A program made the position numbers and the translations under genes. A DNA stretch of 64,000 bases from Colwellia sp. TT2012 (GTDB lineage: Bacteria; Pseudomonadota; Gammaproteobacteria; Enterobacterales; Alteromonadaceae), in the NCBI RefSeq assembly GCF_001440345.1, contig NZ_LJYX01000002.1:62001-126000 (forward strand). Reading direction: 5' to 3'. Position 1 is the first letter of the stretch. Every line of letters starts with the position of its first letter. Shown here piece by piece: positions 1 to 9,238 of this stretch. The notes under the pieces are model-generated. The model saw only the letters and a program-made list of their open reading frames with translations, was not told the DNA's origin and ran no database searches.

Positions 1-1
1 T

Positions 2-418
2 GAAATTGCCGTGTTGATGTCCTATTGGTCAGCAGACTTAGTGGCGGCTTATAATTTTTTACGCAAAAAAGTGGATAATAGCAAAGGTATCTCAATTGTT
101 GCTAGTGGTTGTGCGGGTACCTATGCGATAGCGTTAGCTGAAAAAGTGCACTTAAACTCTATGGTGTTATTAACGCCTGACATGTCTTATGCCGATAAAG
201 AACGCTATAAAAATTTGGTGGATATTCCCAGTTATTTTGTTAGTTCAGCGCAGCATGCCATAAGCTATGCTACGGCACAGGAGCTCTTTGCTTGGAGTGG
301 CGCAAGGCATTCAAAACTACAAGTGTACAAGGGAGAACGGCTAAATTATCAGCTAATTAGGGCCAATAAATATTTGGTGGATGATATAGCCCAGTGGTTG
401 AAGCTCACTTTGCGTTAA
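2..418 (+). CDS. Alpha/beta-hydrolase-like protein, C-terminal part (5' end outside window)
   Basis: The reading frame is already open at base 2, with no stop or convincing start before the first GTG (11), so this is the 3' part of a longer gene. About 138 residues are visible. They show the alternating strand/helix pattern of an alpha/beta hydrolase: a strand and turn ending in SGCAG that could be the nucleophile elbow, then a strand with LLTPDM where the acid residue could sit, and a C-terminal helix. If SGCAG is the elbow, the nucleophile would be cysteine, as in dienelactone-hydrolase relatives, but the first glycine of the usual GxCxG is serine. I cannot name a substrate. It ends about 60 bases before the convergent Lrp-type gene. 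The fold assignment is tentative because the N-terminus is missing. Confidence 0.45.
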   Translation, partial: EIAVLMSYWSADLVAAYNFLRKKVDNSKGISIVASGCAGTYAIALAEKVHLNSMVLLTPDMSYADKERYKNLVDIPSYFVSSAQHAISYATAQELFAWSGARHSKLQVYKGERLNYQLIRANKYLVDDIAQWLKLTLR

Positions 419-478
419 GGCCGCCTAATCGCTTAAATAAGCGTTGGCGGTATTCAGGGCGGTGGCAAAAGGGTAGGG

Positions 479-907
479 CTAACGCTCAAAGATGGTATCA
501 AGAATAATAGCAGAGTTGGTTCTCTCTACGCCTTCAGTTGAGCATACTATATTGAGTACATCACTGAGTTTTTCTAGTGTGCTGGCTTGTATGGTAACCA
601 ATAAGTCATATTCGCCACTTATCGAATGGATATGACTAATTTGGTGAACTTTTCTTAAGGCGATACCAATCGTTTTTCGTAAGTTTGGCTTTACTTTTAA
701 CGAGACATTAGCAGAAATCAAGCCACTGGTATATGCGCTGCCGAGCACAACGCTGTAGCCTTTAATTACATTATTATTTTCAAGCTTATTGAGTCGATTT
801 TGTATAGCTGTTCTAGAAACGCCTGTGGCTCTGGCGATATCTGAAATACTTGCTCTTCCATTCAGCCGTAATATTGACAGTAATTCTTCATCTTTTTCGG
901 TTAACAA
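479..907 (-). CDS. Lrp/AsnC-family transcriptional regulator
   Basis: An N-terminal winged helix-turn-helix (ELLSILRLNGRASISDIARA, then VSRTAIQNRLNKLE) is followed by an Lrp-type ligand-binding domain (the GEYDLLVTIQA segment is typical). Such proteins bind amino acids and control amino-acid genes. It lies divergent to kbl-tdh with about 230 bases between starts, so control of threonine/glycine catabolism is a reasonable inference. Start choice: the frame is open to a TTG at 943, and there is a GTG at 919, but a GGAG about six bases before the TTG at 907 gives a protein beginning LTEKDEELL, which matches where family members normally start. The family is clear; the target is inferred from position. 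Confidence 0.85.
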   Translation of the reverse strand: MLTEKDEELLSILRLNGRASISDIARATGVSRTAIQNRLNKLENNNVIKGYSVVLGSAYTSGLISANVSLKVKPNLRKTIGIALRKVHQISHIHSISGEYDLLVTIQASTLEKLSDVLNIVCSTEGVERTNSAIILDTIFER

Positions 908-1014
908 ACTAAACTCCACTTTAGTAATTATAGCCGTTATCAATCAAGATGCATCTTGCCCACGCTTTGAATGATAACGGTTATATATTCATAATATAGT
1001 CATTACCTTACACT

Positions 1015-1034
1015 TTGACAGGTTTAGGTGTCAA
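1015..1034. promoter_or_regulatory. Inverted repeat in the kbl/lrp-type intergenic region
   Basis: TTGACA and its reverse complement TGTCAA are separated by eight bases. TTGACA is also a perfect -35 hexamer, with a weak AACTAT 17 bases downstream that could serve as -10 for kbl. It could be a kbl promoter overlapped by an operator for the divergent Lrp-type protein. A second palindrome, AAGATGCATCTT, lies at 946-957. Function is inferred from position only. Confidence 0.3.
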
Positions 1035-1141
1035 TTTAACTATTAAAAAGGTCATATTACCAAGTAGTGTCACTTTTATTCTAATACGATCTGGGTTGAT
1101 AATATGACTATTAAACGACAATCATTATTTAAGGAATTTAC

Positions 1142-2350
1142 ATGACTGATTCTGTATCGACAAAAGATTTTTACTCGCATTTAACCGCGCAAATAGACCA
1201 AGTTAAAACAGATGGTTTATATAAAGCCGAACGTATTATTACTACTGCGCAGCAAGCGAAAATTTCCGTTGCTAGTGGTGAGCAAGTAGTTAATTTTTGT
1301 GCCAATAACTATTTAGGTTTAGCAAATCACCCTGAATTAATTGCTGCGGCAAAAACCGGCTTAGATGAACATGGCTTTGGTATGGCATCGGTACGCTTTA
1401 TTTGTGGTACACAAGATATTCATAAAACCTTAGAGCAAGGTATTAGCCAATTTCTCGGTATGGAAGATACTATTTTGTACTCTTCTTGTTTTGATGCCAA
1501 TGGCGGTCTATTTGAAACCTTATTAGGACCAGAAGACGCTATTATCAGTGATGCCTTAAATCATGCCTCTATTATTGATGGTGTGCGTTTATGTAAAGCT
1601 AAGCGCTTCCGTTATGCTAACAATGACATGGCGGCTTTAGAGCAAAGCCTGATTGAAGCTGATGCCGCGGGTGCACGTTTTAAATTAATTGCTACCGATG
1701 GTGTCTTCTCCATGGATGGCGTTATCGCTAACTTAAAAGGTATTTGTGATTTAGCCGATAAATACAATGCCATGGTGATGGTTGATGATTCCCATGCGGT
1801 AGGTTTTGTTGGTGAAGAAGGTCGTGGTAGTCATGAATATTGTCAGGTAATGGGTCGTGTCGATATCCTCACTGGCACTTTAGGCAAAGCTATGGGTGGC
1901 GCATCAGGTGGCTATACTTCAGCGAAAAAAGAAGTGGTTGAGTGGTTACGTCAACGTTCACGTCCTTACTTGTTTTCAAATTCACTAGCACCGGCAATTG
2001 TTAATGCGTCATTAAAAGTACTTGAATTATTAGCTGATGGTGGAGCTTTACGTAAAACCTTAAAAGATAATGCCGCATATTTCCGTAGCAATATGGAAGC
2101 CGCTGGTTTTACTTGTGCGGGTGCGGACCATGCGATTGTGCCGGTAATGCTAGGTGACGCTAAAGTTGCTAGTGCAATGGCGGAGCGTTTATTAGCGGAA
2201 GGTATTTATGTTATTGGTTTCTCTTTCCCGGTTGTACCGAAAGGGCAAGCACGTATTCGTACGCAAATTTCTGCCGCCCACAGTAAAGAGCAGTTGGACC
2301 ACGCCATTGCAGCCTTTATCCGTATTGGTAAAGAGATGGCCGTTATTTAG
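1142..2350 (+). CDS. kbl: 2-amino-3-ketobutyrate CoA ligase (glycine C-acetyltransferase)
   Basis: This PLP-dependent enzyme converts 2-amino-3-ketobutyrate and CoA to glycine and acetyl-CoA, the second step of threonine breakdown after Tdh. The 402 residues match the usual length of about 398. The PLP lysine is K249 in [13 protein letters not shown], and the DDSHAVGF cofactor-binding segment of the alpha-oxoamine synthase family is at 215-222. AAGGAATTTAC precedes the ATG. tdh follows after about 118 bases on the same strand, the usual kbl-tdh order. The assignment is firm. Confidence 0.97.
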   Translation: MTDSVSTKDFYSHLTAQIDQVKTDGLYKAERIITTAQQAKISVASGEQVVNFCANNYLGLANHPELIAAAKTGLDEHGFGMASVRFICGTQDIHKTLEQGISQFLGMEDTILYSSCFDANGGLFETLLGPEDAIISDALNHASIIDGVRLCKAKRFRYANNDMAALEQSLIEADAAGARFKLIATDGVFSMDGVIANLKGICDLADKYNAMVMVDDSHAVGFVGEEGRGSHEYCQVMGRVDILTGTLGKAMGGASGGYTSAKKEVVEWLRQRSRPYLFSNSLAPAIVNASLKVLELLADGGALRKTLKDNAAYFRSNMEAAGFTCAGADHAIVPVMLGDAKVASAMAERLLAEGIYVIGFSFPVVPKGQARIRTQISAAHSKEQLDHAIAAFIRIGKEMAVI

Positions 2351-2468
2351 TTAAAAGAGCCTAATTAAAGGTATCTAATTAGTACTTTTATAGCCCAATG
2401 ACAATAATAGCTTGAGATTGGCTATACAACTTATCGTATGTTAAACATCACAAAGATAGAGAGCGACA

Positions 2469-3494
2469 ATGAAAGCTTTAGCTAAATTAAAAGCAGAACC
2501 AGGCATTTGGTTAACCCAGACCGAAAAGCCGAAACTAGGTCATAACGATCTACTTATCAAAATCAAAAAAACCGCCATTTGTGGTACCGATATCCATATT
2601 TATAACTGGGATGAATGGGCACAAAAAACTATTCCTGTGCCTATGGTGGTCGGTCATGAATATGCGGGCGAAGTCGTCGGTATTGGCCAAGAAGTAAAAG
2701 GCTTTACTATTGGTGATCGTGTTTCCGGTGAAGGTCATATTACTTGTGGCCATTGTCGAAATTGCCGTGGTGGAAAAACTCACTTATGTCGTAATACCAT
2801 AGGTGTTGGCGTAAATCGCGAAGGTTCATTTGCTGAATTTTTAGTGATACCTGCTTATAATGCCTTTAAATTACCGGATGAAATTTCAGATGACTTAGCG
2901 GCAATTTTCGACCCCTTTGGCAATGCAGTGCACACCGCCTTGTCATTTGATTTAGTCGGTGAAGATGTCTTGATCACAGGTGCCGGTCCTATCGGTATTA
3001 TGGCGGCGGCAGTGGCCAAACATGTTGGTGCTCGCCATGTCGTTATCACAGATATTAATGAGTATCGCCTTGATCTAGCAAGAAAAATGGGCGCAACTCG
3101 TGCGGTAAATGTCAGTACAGAAAAACTAGAAGATGTCATGAGCGAATTAGGCATGAATGAAGGTTTTGATGTTGGCATGGAAATGTCAGGTGTCCCAGCA
3201 GCATTTACCAGTATGTTAGAAAATATGAATAATGGCGGTAAAATTGCCATGTTAGGTATTCCCAGTGGCGAAATGGCCATTGATTGGAGCCAAATTATCT
3301 TTAAGGGCTTAACCATTAAAGGTATTTATGGCCGTGAAATGTTTGAGACCTGGTATAAGATGGCGAGCTTGATCCAATCGGGCTTAGATCTAACACCAAT
3401 TATTACTCACCATTTCAAGATTGATGACTTCCAACAAGGCTTTGATATGATGCGATCTGGTCAATCTGGCAAGGTCATTTTAGATTGGACCTAA
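2469..3494 (+). CDS. tdh: L-threonine 3-dehydrogenase
   Basis: A zinc-dependent medium-chain dehydrogenase that oxidises L-threonine to 2-amino-3-ketobutyrate with NAD. The 341 residues equal the usual length. The catalytic zinc site is C38 with H63-E64 (GHEYAG). The structural zinc loop has C93, C96, C99 and C107. The NAD-binding Rossmann motif is GAGPIGIMA. The characteristic Tdh signature [13 protein letters not shown] is present. It works with the upstream kbl. A hairpin that may end the transcript follows at 3520. Confidence 0.97.
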   Translation: MKALAKLKAEPGIWLTQTEKPKLGHNDLLIKIKKTAICGTDIHIYNWDEWAQKTIPVPMVVGHEYAGEVVGIGQEVKGFTIGDRVSGEGHITCGHCRNCRGGKTHLCRNTIGVGVNREGSFAEFLVIPAYNAFKLPDEISDDLAAIFDPFGNAVHTALSFDLVGEDVLITGAGPIGIMAAAVAKHVGARHVVITDINEYRLDLARKMGATRAVNVSTEKLEDVMSELGMNEGFDVGMEMSGVPAAFTSMLENMNNGGKIAMLGIPSGEMAIDWSQIIFKGLTIKGIYGREMFETWYKMASLIQSGLDLTPIITHHFKIDDFQQGFDMMRSGQSGKVILDWT

Positions 3495-3519
3495 ATTGGT
3501 TATACTAGCGGTTACAAAA

Positions 3520-3549
3520 GCGCTACCTTAGCTGGGTAGCGTTTATATT
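3520..3549 (+). terminator. Hairpin after tdh
   Basis: GCGCTACC and GGTAGCG form a stem around a loop of about six bases, followed by TTTATATT. It sits 25 bases after the tdh stop. The T tail is weak, so termination may be partial. Confidence 0.55.
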
Positions 3550-3621
3550 AAGTTGAGCGAAACCAAAAAATCACTGTCATCAAGGCCGTGATTTAAATAA
3601 AGGTTAATTGAGGAATACATA

Positions 3622-3948
3622 GTGTCAGAGAATAGTTTTAAACATATGTCAGTCAGTGAGCTGCAAGCAGTTATGGCAGATAAGTCACATGTTGTTGTAG
3701 ATATTCGAGATGAAAATTCCTTTGCCAATGGCCACATTACCGATGCGATTAATTTAACGAATGAATCAATGGCTGACTTTTTACGTACAGCAGATCTGGA
3801 TGCACCGCTAGTTGTTTGCTGTTATCACGGCATTTCCAGTCAACAAGCCGCACAATTTCTCATTAGCCAAGACTTTACTGACGTCTACTCTCTTGACGGC
3901 GGCTTTACTCAATGGCAAACAGACTTTCCTGATAATATTGAGCGATAA
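3622..3948 (+). CDS. glpE: Thiosulfate sulfurtransferase GlpE (rhodanese)
   Basis: A single-domain cytoplasmic rhodanese that moves sulfane sulfur from thiosulfate to cyanide or thioredoxin. At 108 residues it matches E. coli GlpE in length. The active-site loop CYHGISSQ carries the catalytic cysteine (C67), and the DIRD and GHI segments of the rhodanese fold are present. The start is GTG, preceded by GAGGAA. The rhomboid protease gene glpG follows after five bases, as in other gammaproteobacteria, although no glycerol-regulon genes are seen here. Confidence 0.93.
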   Translation: MSENSFKHMSVSELQAVMADKSHVVVDIRDENSFANGHITDAINLTNESMADFLRTADLDAPLVVCCYHGISSQQAAQFLISQDFTDVYSLDGGFTQWQTDFPDNIER

Positions 3949-3953
3949 TTAGC

Positions 3954-4844
3954 ATGACAAATGAGTCTGCTGAGAATATGGATACTTTACAGCCTCTGGT
4001 GCAAGTTAAAGATCATAATATTGCCTTATTATTTAGTAACTATTTACAATCTTTGGGTATTCAAGCGCAGCTTAAAGCAAACTCAGAGCAGGGCTATATG
4101 ATTTTGTGCCCTAAGAATAAGATCTCACAAGCAAAAACAGAATTTGATGCCTTTATTTTGCAACCTTATGCTGATAAGTATCAACAAGCAGCATGGGATA
4201 GAGCTGAAACAGTCACCTTAAATGCGGATGATTTCAGTTTATTAGCTAACTTCAAAGAAAACTTTTTAGCTCATGCCGGTATTGTTACCTTAGTGATTTT
4301 TAGCCTGTGCTGGCTAGTCTTTCTAGGTAGTGAGCTGGGTTGGGCACAACAAATTTTCAATAGCTTACAGTTTTATCCGCAACTATCAGTGGATGCTTTT
4401 TTAGCAGAGCCGCTACGTTTAATTGGCCCTGCATTTTTTCATTTTTCTTGGTTGCATATTGTCTTTAATACCATGTGGTGGTGGCAGTTGGGTGGCAGTA
4501 TTGAGCAAACTTTAGGTAAAAAAACACTGATAAATATACTACTTATCTCGGCGATTGTTTCTAACCTAGGCCAATATTTAGTCTCAGGGGCTAATTTTGG
4601 TGGCTTATCTGGCGTGGTCTATGCGCTGGTGGGTTTTGTCTGGTGGTTTGGCTATTTAGCACCAGAGCGCGGCTTGTCGCTGGCTAAACCTTTGGTTGGT
4701 TTTTTACTGTTCTGGTTGCTGCTTGGTTTTGTCGACTTACTACCAGTTAATGTTGCTAACACTGCGCATTTGTTGGGCTTATTGTCAGGGTGTTTTTTAG
4801 CGTTAGTTACCGTGAAAGTCATCGGTATCAAGGTTAAAAAATAA
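3954..4844 (+). CDS. glpG: Rhomboid intramembrane serine protease
   Basis: An inner-membrane protease that cuts transmembrane segments of other membrane proteins. The first roughly 95 residues are the soluble cytoplasmic domain of the GlpG subgroup; about six membrane segments follow. The catalytic dyad is S219 (GGLSGVVYALVGF) and H272 (NTAHLLGLLSG). H168 and N172 in HIVFNTMW are the oxyanion-hole residues of the family. The gene probably shares a transcript with glpE. Confidence 0.95.
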   Translation: MTNESAENMDTLQPLVQVKDHNIALLFSNYLQSLGIQAQLKANSEQGYMILCPKNKISQAKTEFDAFILQPYADKYQQAAWDRAETVTLNADDFSLLANFKENFLAHAGIVTLVIFSLCWLVFLGSELGWAQQIFNSLQFYPQLSVDAFLAEPLRLIGPAFFHFSWLHIVFNTMWWWQLGGSIEQTLGKKTLINILLISAIVSNLGQYLVSGANFGGLSGVVYALVGFVWWFGYLAPERGLSLAKPLVGFLLFWLLLGFVDLLPVNVANTAHLLGLLSGCFLALVTVKVIGIKVKK

Positions 4845-4918
4845 CGATACAGCTTATATTTACTCGCTCTCAGCGCTTCACTTACTAAGAGATTACTCTT
4901 GCTGGCGCTTGGCTTAAA

Positions 4919-5308
4919 TTAGTTATCTAACCATTGGGTAAAGAGTAATTTTTTAATCAGTGGTTGGCCGGTCTCTTTAATAAGTAACTCTTTTACTTGC
5001 TCTTCACACTGCAACAGAATTTCGGCTCGGCCTTTTATTGATTTCACTTTTGCTTCAGATTGCTGACCAATAATATTGATGATGGCGTCGCGTAATAAAG
5101 GCGCATGGTGTTCTACTATGCTTAAGTCATCACCTGCAACCATCAACTCTACCGTTAAGCGAACATAACCCATTTTCTTTTTCACCGCGACATAATTGGT
5201 GACAATGTCAGGTTCAAAACCATAGTAAGCATAATCGCTGGCATTGGCTCGAGAGAAGCTAGTGCATAATGTCAGTAAAAAAGAACAGAGAATTAAGGTT
5301 TTAAACAT
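4919..5308 (-). CDS. FliL-like secreted protein
   Basis: The 129 residues begin with a signal peptide (MFKTLILCSFLLTLCTSF, likely cut after the following Ala-rich stretch). The mature part resembles the FliL periplasmic domain: a YV-V-L-VEL strand, the HAPLLRDAIINII helix and a terminal LLIKETGQPLIKKLLFTQW region. FliL stabilises the flagellar motor, but this gene is outside any flagellar cluster and has a cleavable-looking signal rather than a long anchor. It converges on glpG. A flagellar role is not shown by context. Confidence 0.65.
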   Translation of the reverse strand: MFKTLILCSFLLTLCTSFSRANASDYAYYGFEPDIVTNYVAVKKKMGYVRLTVELMVAGDDLSIVEHHAPLLRDAIINIIGQQSEAKVKSIKGRAEILLQCEEQVKELLIKETGQPLIKKLLFTQWLDN

Positions 5309-5551
5309 AAAATAACAGTCGGTTGAGTATGATTGAACTTATCCTTATCATAACCCGATTTTATTTTTTTTCCTTATTATTTTGATAAATGTAGCGTTTT
5401 TTTATTTCATTGATTGAGATAAATGAGATTACTGTTTAGGTCTGCTACTATAGCTACGATCTTATACCTGTGCATCTTGAAGTAGAGCGGGTATCTAGCA
5501 AATAAATTAGTACCCTTGTTATTAACACCCTATTATCTATAAAGTAAATTC

Positions 5552-6208
5552 ATGCAGCACAAAACAGATAACTTTCCGATAACCTTTCCGGTAACCTTAT
5601 CGGGTCAATGGCAATCGCCTAGCGCTGGGAGCTTCTCTGAGTTGTCAGTGCCCCTAAAAGATTGGTTGCTTGATGAAGGTTCACTGACAGCTCGTTTAAA
5701 AAATCGTGGTAAAGACTTTAAAGTGAAGGTGATTGGTGAGCAAGAGCAATTATGTTCAGCAGCAGAAGCGGGTGACTTTATTAAAGTAGGTGAGCCTGTT
5801 TTAGTACGGGAAGTCATTTTATATTGCGACAATGTGCCACAGGTTTTTGCCCGCAGTTTATTGCCTTTAGCTAGCTTGACCGGTAAAGAGCAAGTGTTGG
5901 CAAATTTAGGTGAGCAACCCTTAGGGCAAGTACTGTTTAATAACCCGACATTACAACGTCTAGGATTAGAGCTCTCCGCTTTTGCTAGTGATTCTAGTGT
6001 TGCCATCTTAGCCGTTAAATTAGCAACCACACTATCTAATCGCTCATCGGATAAAGTACCACTAATACCAGAGCAAGAGTTATGGGGACGACGTTCCATC
6101 TTTATGGTGGCTGATAAACCCTTGATGGTCGCTGAGGTGTTTTTACCCGAGGCATTTGCTTATCAAAAAACAGCAGTACCGAAGGCATTAAACCAAGAAA
6201 GCTTATAA
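5552..6208 (+). CDS. ubiC: Chorismate pyruvate-lyase
   Basis: It removes pyruvate from chorismate to give 4-hydroxybenzoate, the first committed step of ubiquinone synthesis. At 218 residues it is longer than E. coli UbiC (165); the excess is at both ends. Family features are the [17 protein letters not shown] segment, [20 protein letters not shown], and the late LWGRRSIF plus MVAEVFLPE. ubiA follows 39 bases later and uses its product, so the two are very probably co-transcribed. Confidence 0.93.
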   Translation: MQHKTDNFPITFPVTLSGQWQSPSAGSFSELSVPLKDWLLDEGSLTARLKNRGKDFKVKVIGEQEQLCSAAEAGDFIKVGEPVLVREVILYCDNVPQVFARSLLPLASLTGKEQVLANLGEQPLGQVLFNNPTLQRLGLELSAFASDSSVAILAVKLATTLSNRSSDKVPLIPEQELWGRRSIFMVADKPLMVAEVFLPEAFAYQKTAVPKALNQESL

Positions 6209-6247
6209 ACAAAACTATTAAACGAAACTATTAAAAGAAACAGATAA

Positions 6248-7111
6248 ATGCTGAAAAAAATTCAACAAAAATGGTTAGCAATTAAGTTAATTACCCGCAT
6301 GGATAAACCTATTGGTACCTATCTACTATTATGGCCAACGTATTGGGCCTTATGGATTGCTAGTGATGGCTGGCCTAACATGCATCTACTGTTGATTTTT
6401 AGCCTAGGTGTTTTTATCATGCGTAGCGCGGGTTGTGTGATCAATGATTACGCCGATCGAAAAATAGATGGCCAGGTTGCCCGCACTAAAAATAGACCGC
6501 TTGTTAATGGCATGATGACCAGTAAAGAGGCCATTACTGTATTCGGTCTATTAATTGGCATGGCACTTGGCTTAGTGCTTACCCTTAGTTGGACCACTAT
6601 TTACCTCTCTGTTGTTGCGGTGTTTTTAGCTGCGCTCTATCCCTTTATGAAGCGCTATACCCAGTTTCCCCAAGTATTTCTTGGTGCCGCCTTTGGCTGG
6701 GGCATGATCATGGCATTTTCAGAGGTACAAGGTCAGATACCGTTAGTTGCTTGGTTACTTTTTTCGGCTAACCTCTGTTGGACCGTTGCTTACGATACCA
6801 TATACGCTATGGTCGATAGAGATGATGATGTTAAAATAGGGGTGAAGTCGACCGCTATTTTATTTAGCGATAACGATAAACGTATTATCGGGTTTTTACA
6901 GTTAATGACCTTGGCTTTATTGTGGACAGTAGGTGATATTTTAGCTTTTGGTTGGCCATATCAGTTGTCTCTTATTGTGGCTGCAGGCTTATTTAGCTAT
7001 CAACAGCTATTGATTGTTAATAGAGATCGCGATGCCTGTTTGCAAGCTTTTTTGCATAACCATTGGGTAGGTTTGATTGTCTTTGTCGGAATATCCATTG
7101 AGTATTTATAG
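6248..7111 (+). CDS. ubiA: 4-hydroxybenzoate octaprenyltransferase
   Basis: An inner-membrane prenyltransferase that joins the polyprenyl chain to 4-hydroxybenzoate in ubiquinone synthesis. The 287 residues contain about eight to nine membrane segments. The first aspartate-rich motif is NDYADRKID (66-74) and the second is around YDTIYAMVDRDDD (182-194); both bind Mg-diphosphate. It follows ubiC directly and converges on the truncated GGDEF-EAL gene with a 12-base gap. The assignment is firm. Confidence 0.96.
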   Translation: MLKKIQQKWLAIKLITRMDKPIGTYLLLWPTYWALWIASDGWPNMHLLLIFSLGVFIMRSAGCVINDYADRKIDGQVARTKNRPLVNGMMTSKEAITVFGLLIGMALGLVLTLSWTTIYLSVVAVFLAALYPFMKRYTQFPQVFLGAAFGWGMIMAFSEVQGQIPLVAWLLFSANLCWTVAYDTIYAMVDRDDDVKIGVKSTAILFSDNDKRIIGFLQLMTLALLWTVGDILAFGWPYQLSLIVAAGLFSYQQLLIVNRDRDACLQAFLHNHWVGLIVFVGISIEYL

Positions 7112-7123
7112 TTTTTCATTACG

Positions 7124-8704
7124 TTAGTTAAACAATTGAACAAACTTATCAAAGGGTAGCGGTTTACTAAAATAATAACCTTGGTATTGATAACAACCAA
7201 GGTCCTTTAAACAATTGAGCTCTGCCACTGTTTCAACTCCTTCAGCTAAAATGTCCATTTTAAGGGTTTTGCCTAAGCTAATAATCATACTGGCATTGGC
7301 GGCACTTGCACTGCTTTGCTCTATATTGGCAACAAAAGAACGATCTATTTTCAATAAACTGGCGGTAATACGCTTCAAGTAGGTAAGCGAGGAGTATCCA
7401 GTACCAACATCATCAATGCTACAATCAATAGAGTTTGCTTTAAGCTCGGCAATTAACTTGATTGAATCTTCGATATTTTCTACCAAAAGGTTTTCGGTTA
7501 GCTCTAATGCTAAACGTTCCGCTGGAATATCATTGAGCTTGATAGCGCGCATTATCTTGTCTTGAAAGTCATGCTGAATTAATTGTTTGGCGCTGACGTT
7601 TATGGCTATTTTCTTAAAGGTCTGTGGCAGTGGCAATCGCTCAAGCTTTTTAATGTCACGACAAGCTTGCTCTAATACCCATTGGCCAATAGCGAGAATT
7701 AAATCACTTTCTTCAGCAATAGGGATATAAACCGATGGCGATTCCATCCCATGAACAGGATGTTGCCACCTTAATAGCGCTTCGGCGCCAATAATGTCAC
7801 CATAATGATTATATTGCGCTTGGTAATATAATTTAAAGTCGCCATTTTCTAGCCCTTGCTTCATATCATCGACATAAGCTAAGCGCCTTTTTATTTTTTC
7901 AGACATAGTCTTCTGGTATTGTTTACCCTGTTTACTTTTAGCACGCTTAGCTTCGTACATGGCAATATCGGCAAACTTAATGAGATTATTCACTGTACTG
8001 CTTTGTAACGGAAATAGCGCATAACCAATACTACAACTGAACTTATATGAGTTAGCATCAATAACAAAAGGTATTACCAGTAATTGATTAATCTGGGTAA
8101 TTATGTCTTTGATATCATCTTGATAGTTGTGGTTAAGGTTCTTGATGATAATGATAAATTCATCACCACCAAAGCGACCCACATCAATATGTTCACTTGT
8201 TAAGGAATGCAGTCGGTTGGCCAGGGTGAGTAATATTTTATCGCCGACAGTATGACCCATAGCATCATTTATTGGTTTAAAACGATAGAGGTCTAGAAAA
8301 ATGATGGTGCCAATTTTTTTATTGCGATGAGCATCGTCGATGGCATTGCTTAGTAAATGATTAATATGTTGGCGATTGAATAAACCGGTTAAACCGTCGT
8401 GTTGTGCTTGAAAGGCAATTTTTTCCTCAATGAGTTGTCTTGAATGTACTTCTTTAACAAGAGAGTCGTGCACTAGTGAGGTATAACAACTTGTGGCGAG
8501 TTTTTGTAAAATGGGGAATAACGCCTTTTGCACTTCATCAGCCAAGGTATAATGGGTTTCAAAAATAAGTAAGCCATGTTCAGGAATGATAAAACCAAAC
8601 AGATACTGACCATTTTCACATTGAAAAGAAATATTGTGCTGAGCCTGGTTAAGTTGCTGGGCAAAGTCGGTTAGTACAGGATTTTTCTGCCATGTTAGCC
8701 ATTT
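7124..8704 (-). pseudogene. GGDEF-EAL protein, 5'-truncated
   Basis: From the N-terminus the remaining frame encodes a partial sensory segment, a GGDEF domain with an intact GGDEF motif (RFGGDEF, no RxxD I-site) and an EAL domain with GAEALLRW and the DDVGTGYSSL loop. It would make or break c-di-GMP. The open frame runs back to 8704 (…NPVLTDFAQQLNQAQ…) but has no ATG before it meets a stop; the first usable start is a TTG at 8545, inside the sensory segment. Immediately beyond, the opposite strand holds the end of an unrelated transporter gene that also lacks its 5' part. A deletion therefore seems to have removed this gene's promoter and N-terminus. A shortened protein from TTG 8545 cannot be excluded. 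Confidence 0.75.
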
Positions 8705-8988
8705 TTATTTTAGGCTTATTTATCGACTTTTTAGTGGTACCTATTTTACTGCCGGTCGCTATTGCCTTAGATATTAACCTAGTCTGGTTTGTCATTCTTA
8801 TTTCGATGAATTTACAAACCTCGTTTTTAACACCGCCCTTTGGTTTTAGTCTCTTTTACTTAAAAGGCGTGGCGCCTAAATGGATGAAAACGACGACCAT
8901 TTATAAAGGTGTTGTGCCCTTTATTTTAATGCAAATCATGGTGTTGTTATTGGTGATACTATTTCCGGAGCATTTTATTATTTCTTAG
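8692..8988 (+). pseudogene. TRAP transporter large permease (DctM type), C-terminal remnant
   Basis: The 98 residues match the end of a TRAP-transporter large membrane subunit: FIDFLVVPILLPVA, then NLQTSFLTPPFGFSLFYLKG, a hallmark of DctM C-termini, and a final membrane helix. Full-length DctM proteins are over 400 residues, so more than three quarters is missing. In-frame sequence upstream of the ATG (to a stop near 8650) does not look like DctM, which places the break close to 8690. The small and solute-binding TRAP subunits are absent. Almost certainly non-functional. Confidence 0.8.
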
Positions 8989-8999
8989 CGAGCTAAAAT

Positions 9000-9021
9000 A
9001 GCTCAGTAAGGTTACTGAGCT
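9000..9021 (+). terminator. Hairpin after the DctM remnant
   Basis: AGCTCAGTAA and TTACTGAGCT form a 10-bp stem 11 bases after the stop. The tail is only moderately T-rich. It is probably the original terminator of the lost TRAP operon. Confidence 0.5.
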
Positions 9022-9238
9022 TAGGATAATTTAATTAATAATAAGTTGTTAACGTTTTCCTAGGCTCTTTACGGGATTTACTAGTTAGTCGATAAATAGC
9101 TACAGTTAAACGTCAAATTTTCATGTTAACAATTGTTTTTTATTTATTTTGCTTAGTTTGGTGAATGACTTCCACATTGAATAATCAGTAATGTTGATAT
9201 ATATTTTATATATTCCTTAACCGTTGGTTGTTTGTTGT

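Noticed and set aside
4919-5308. Part of a flagellar gene cluster
   Set aside because: The product is FliL-like, but no other flagellar gene lies within the window.
8473-8664. 63-codon minus-strand frame across the deletion scar
   Set aside because: Different frame from the GGDEF-EAL gene, whose own frame stays open through this stretch.
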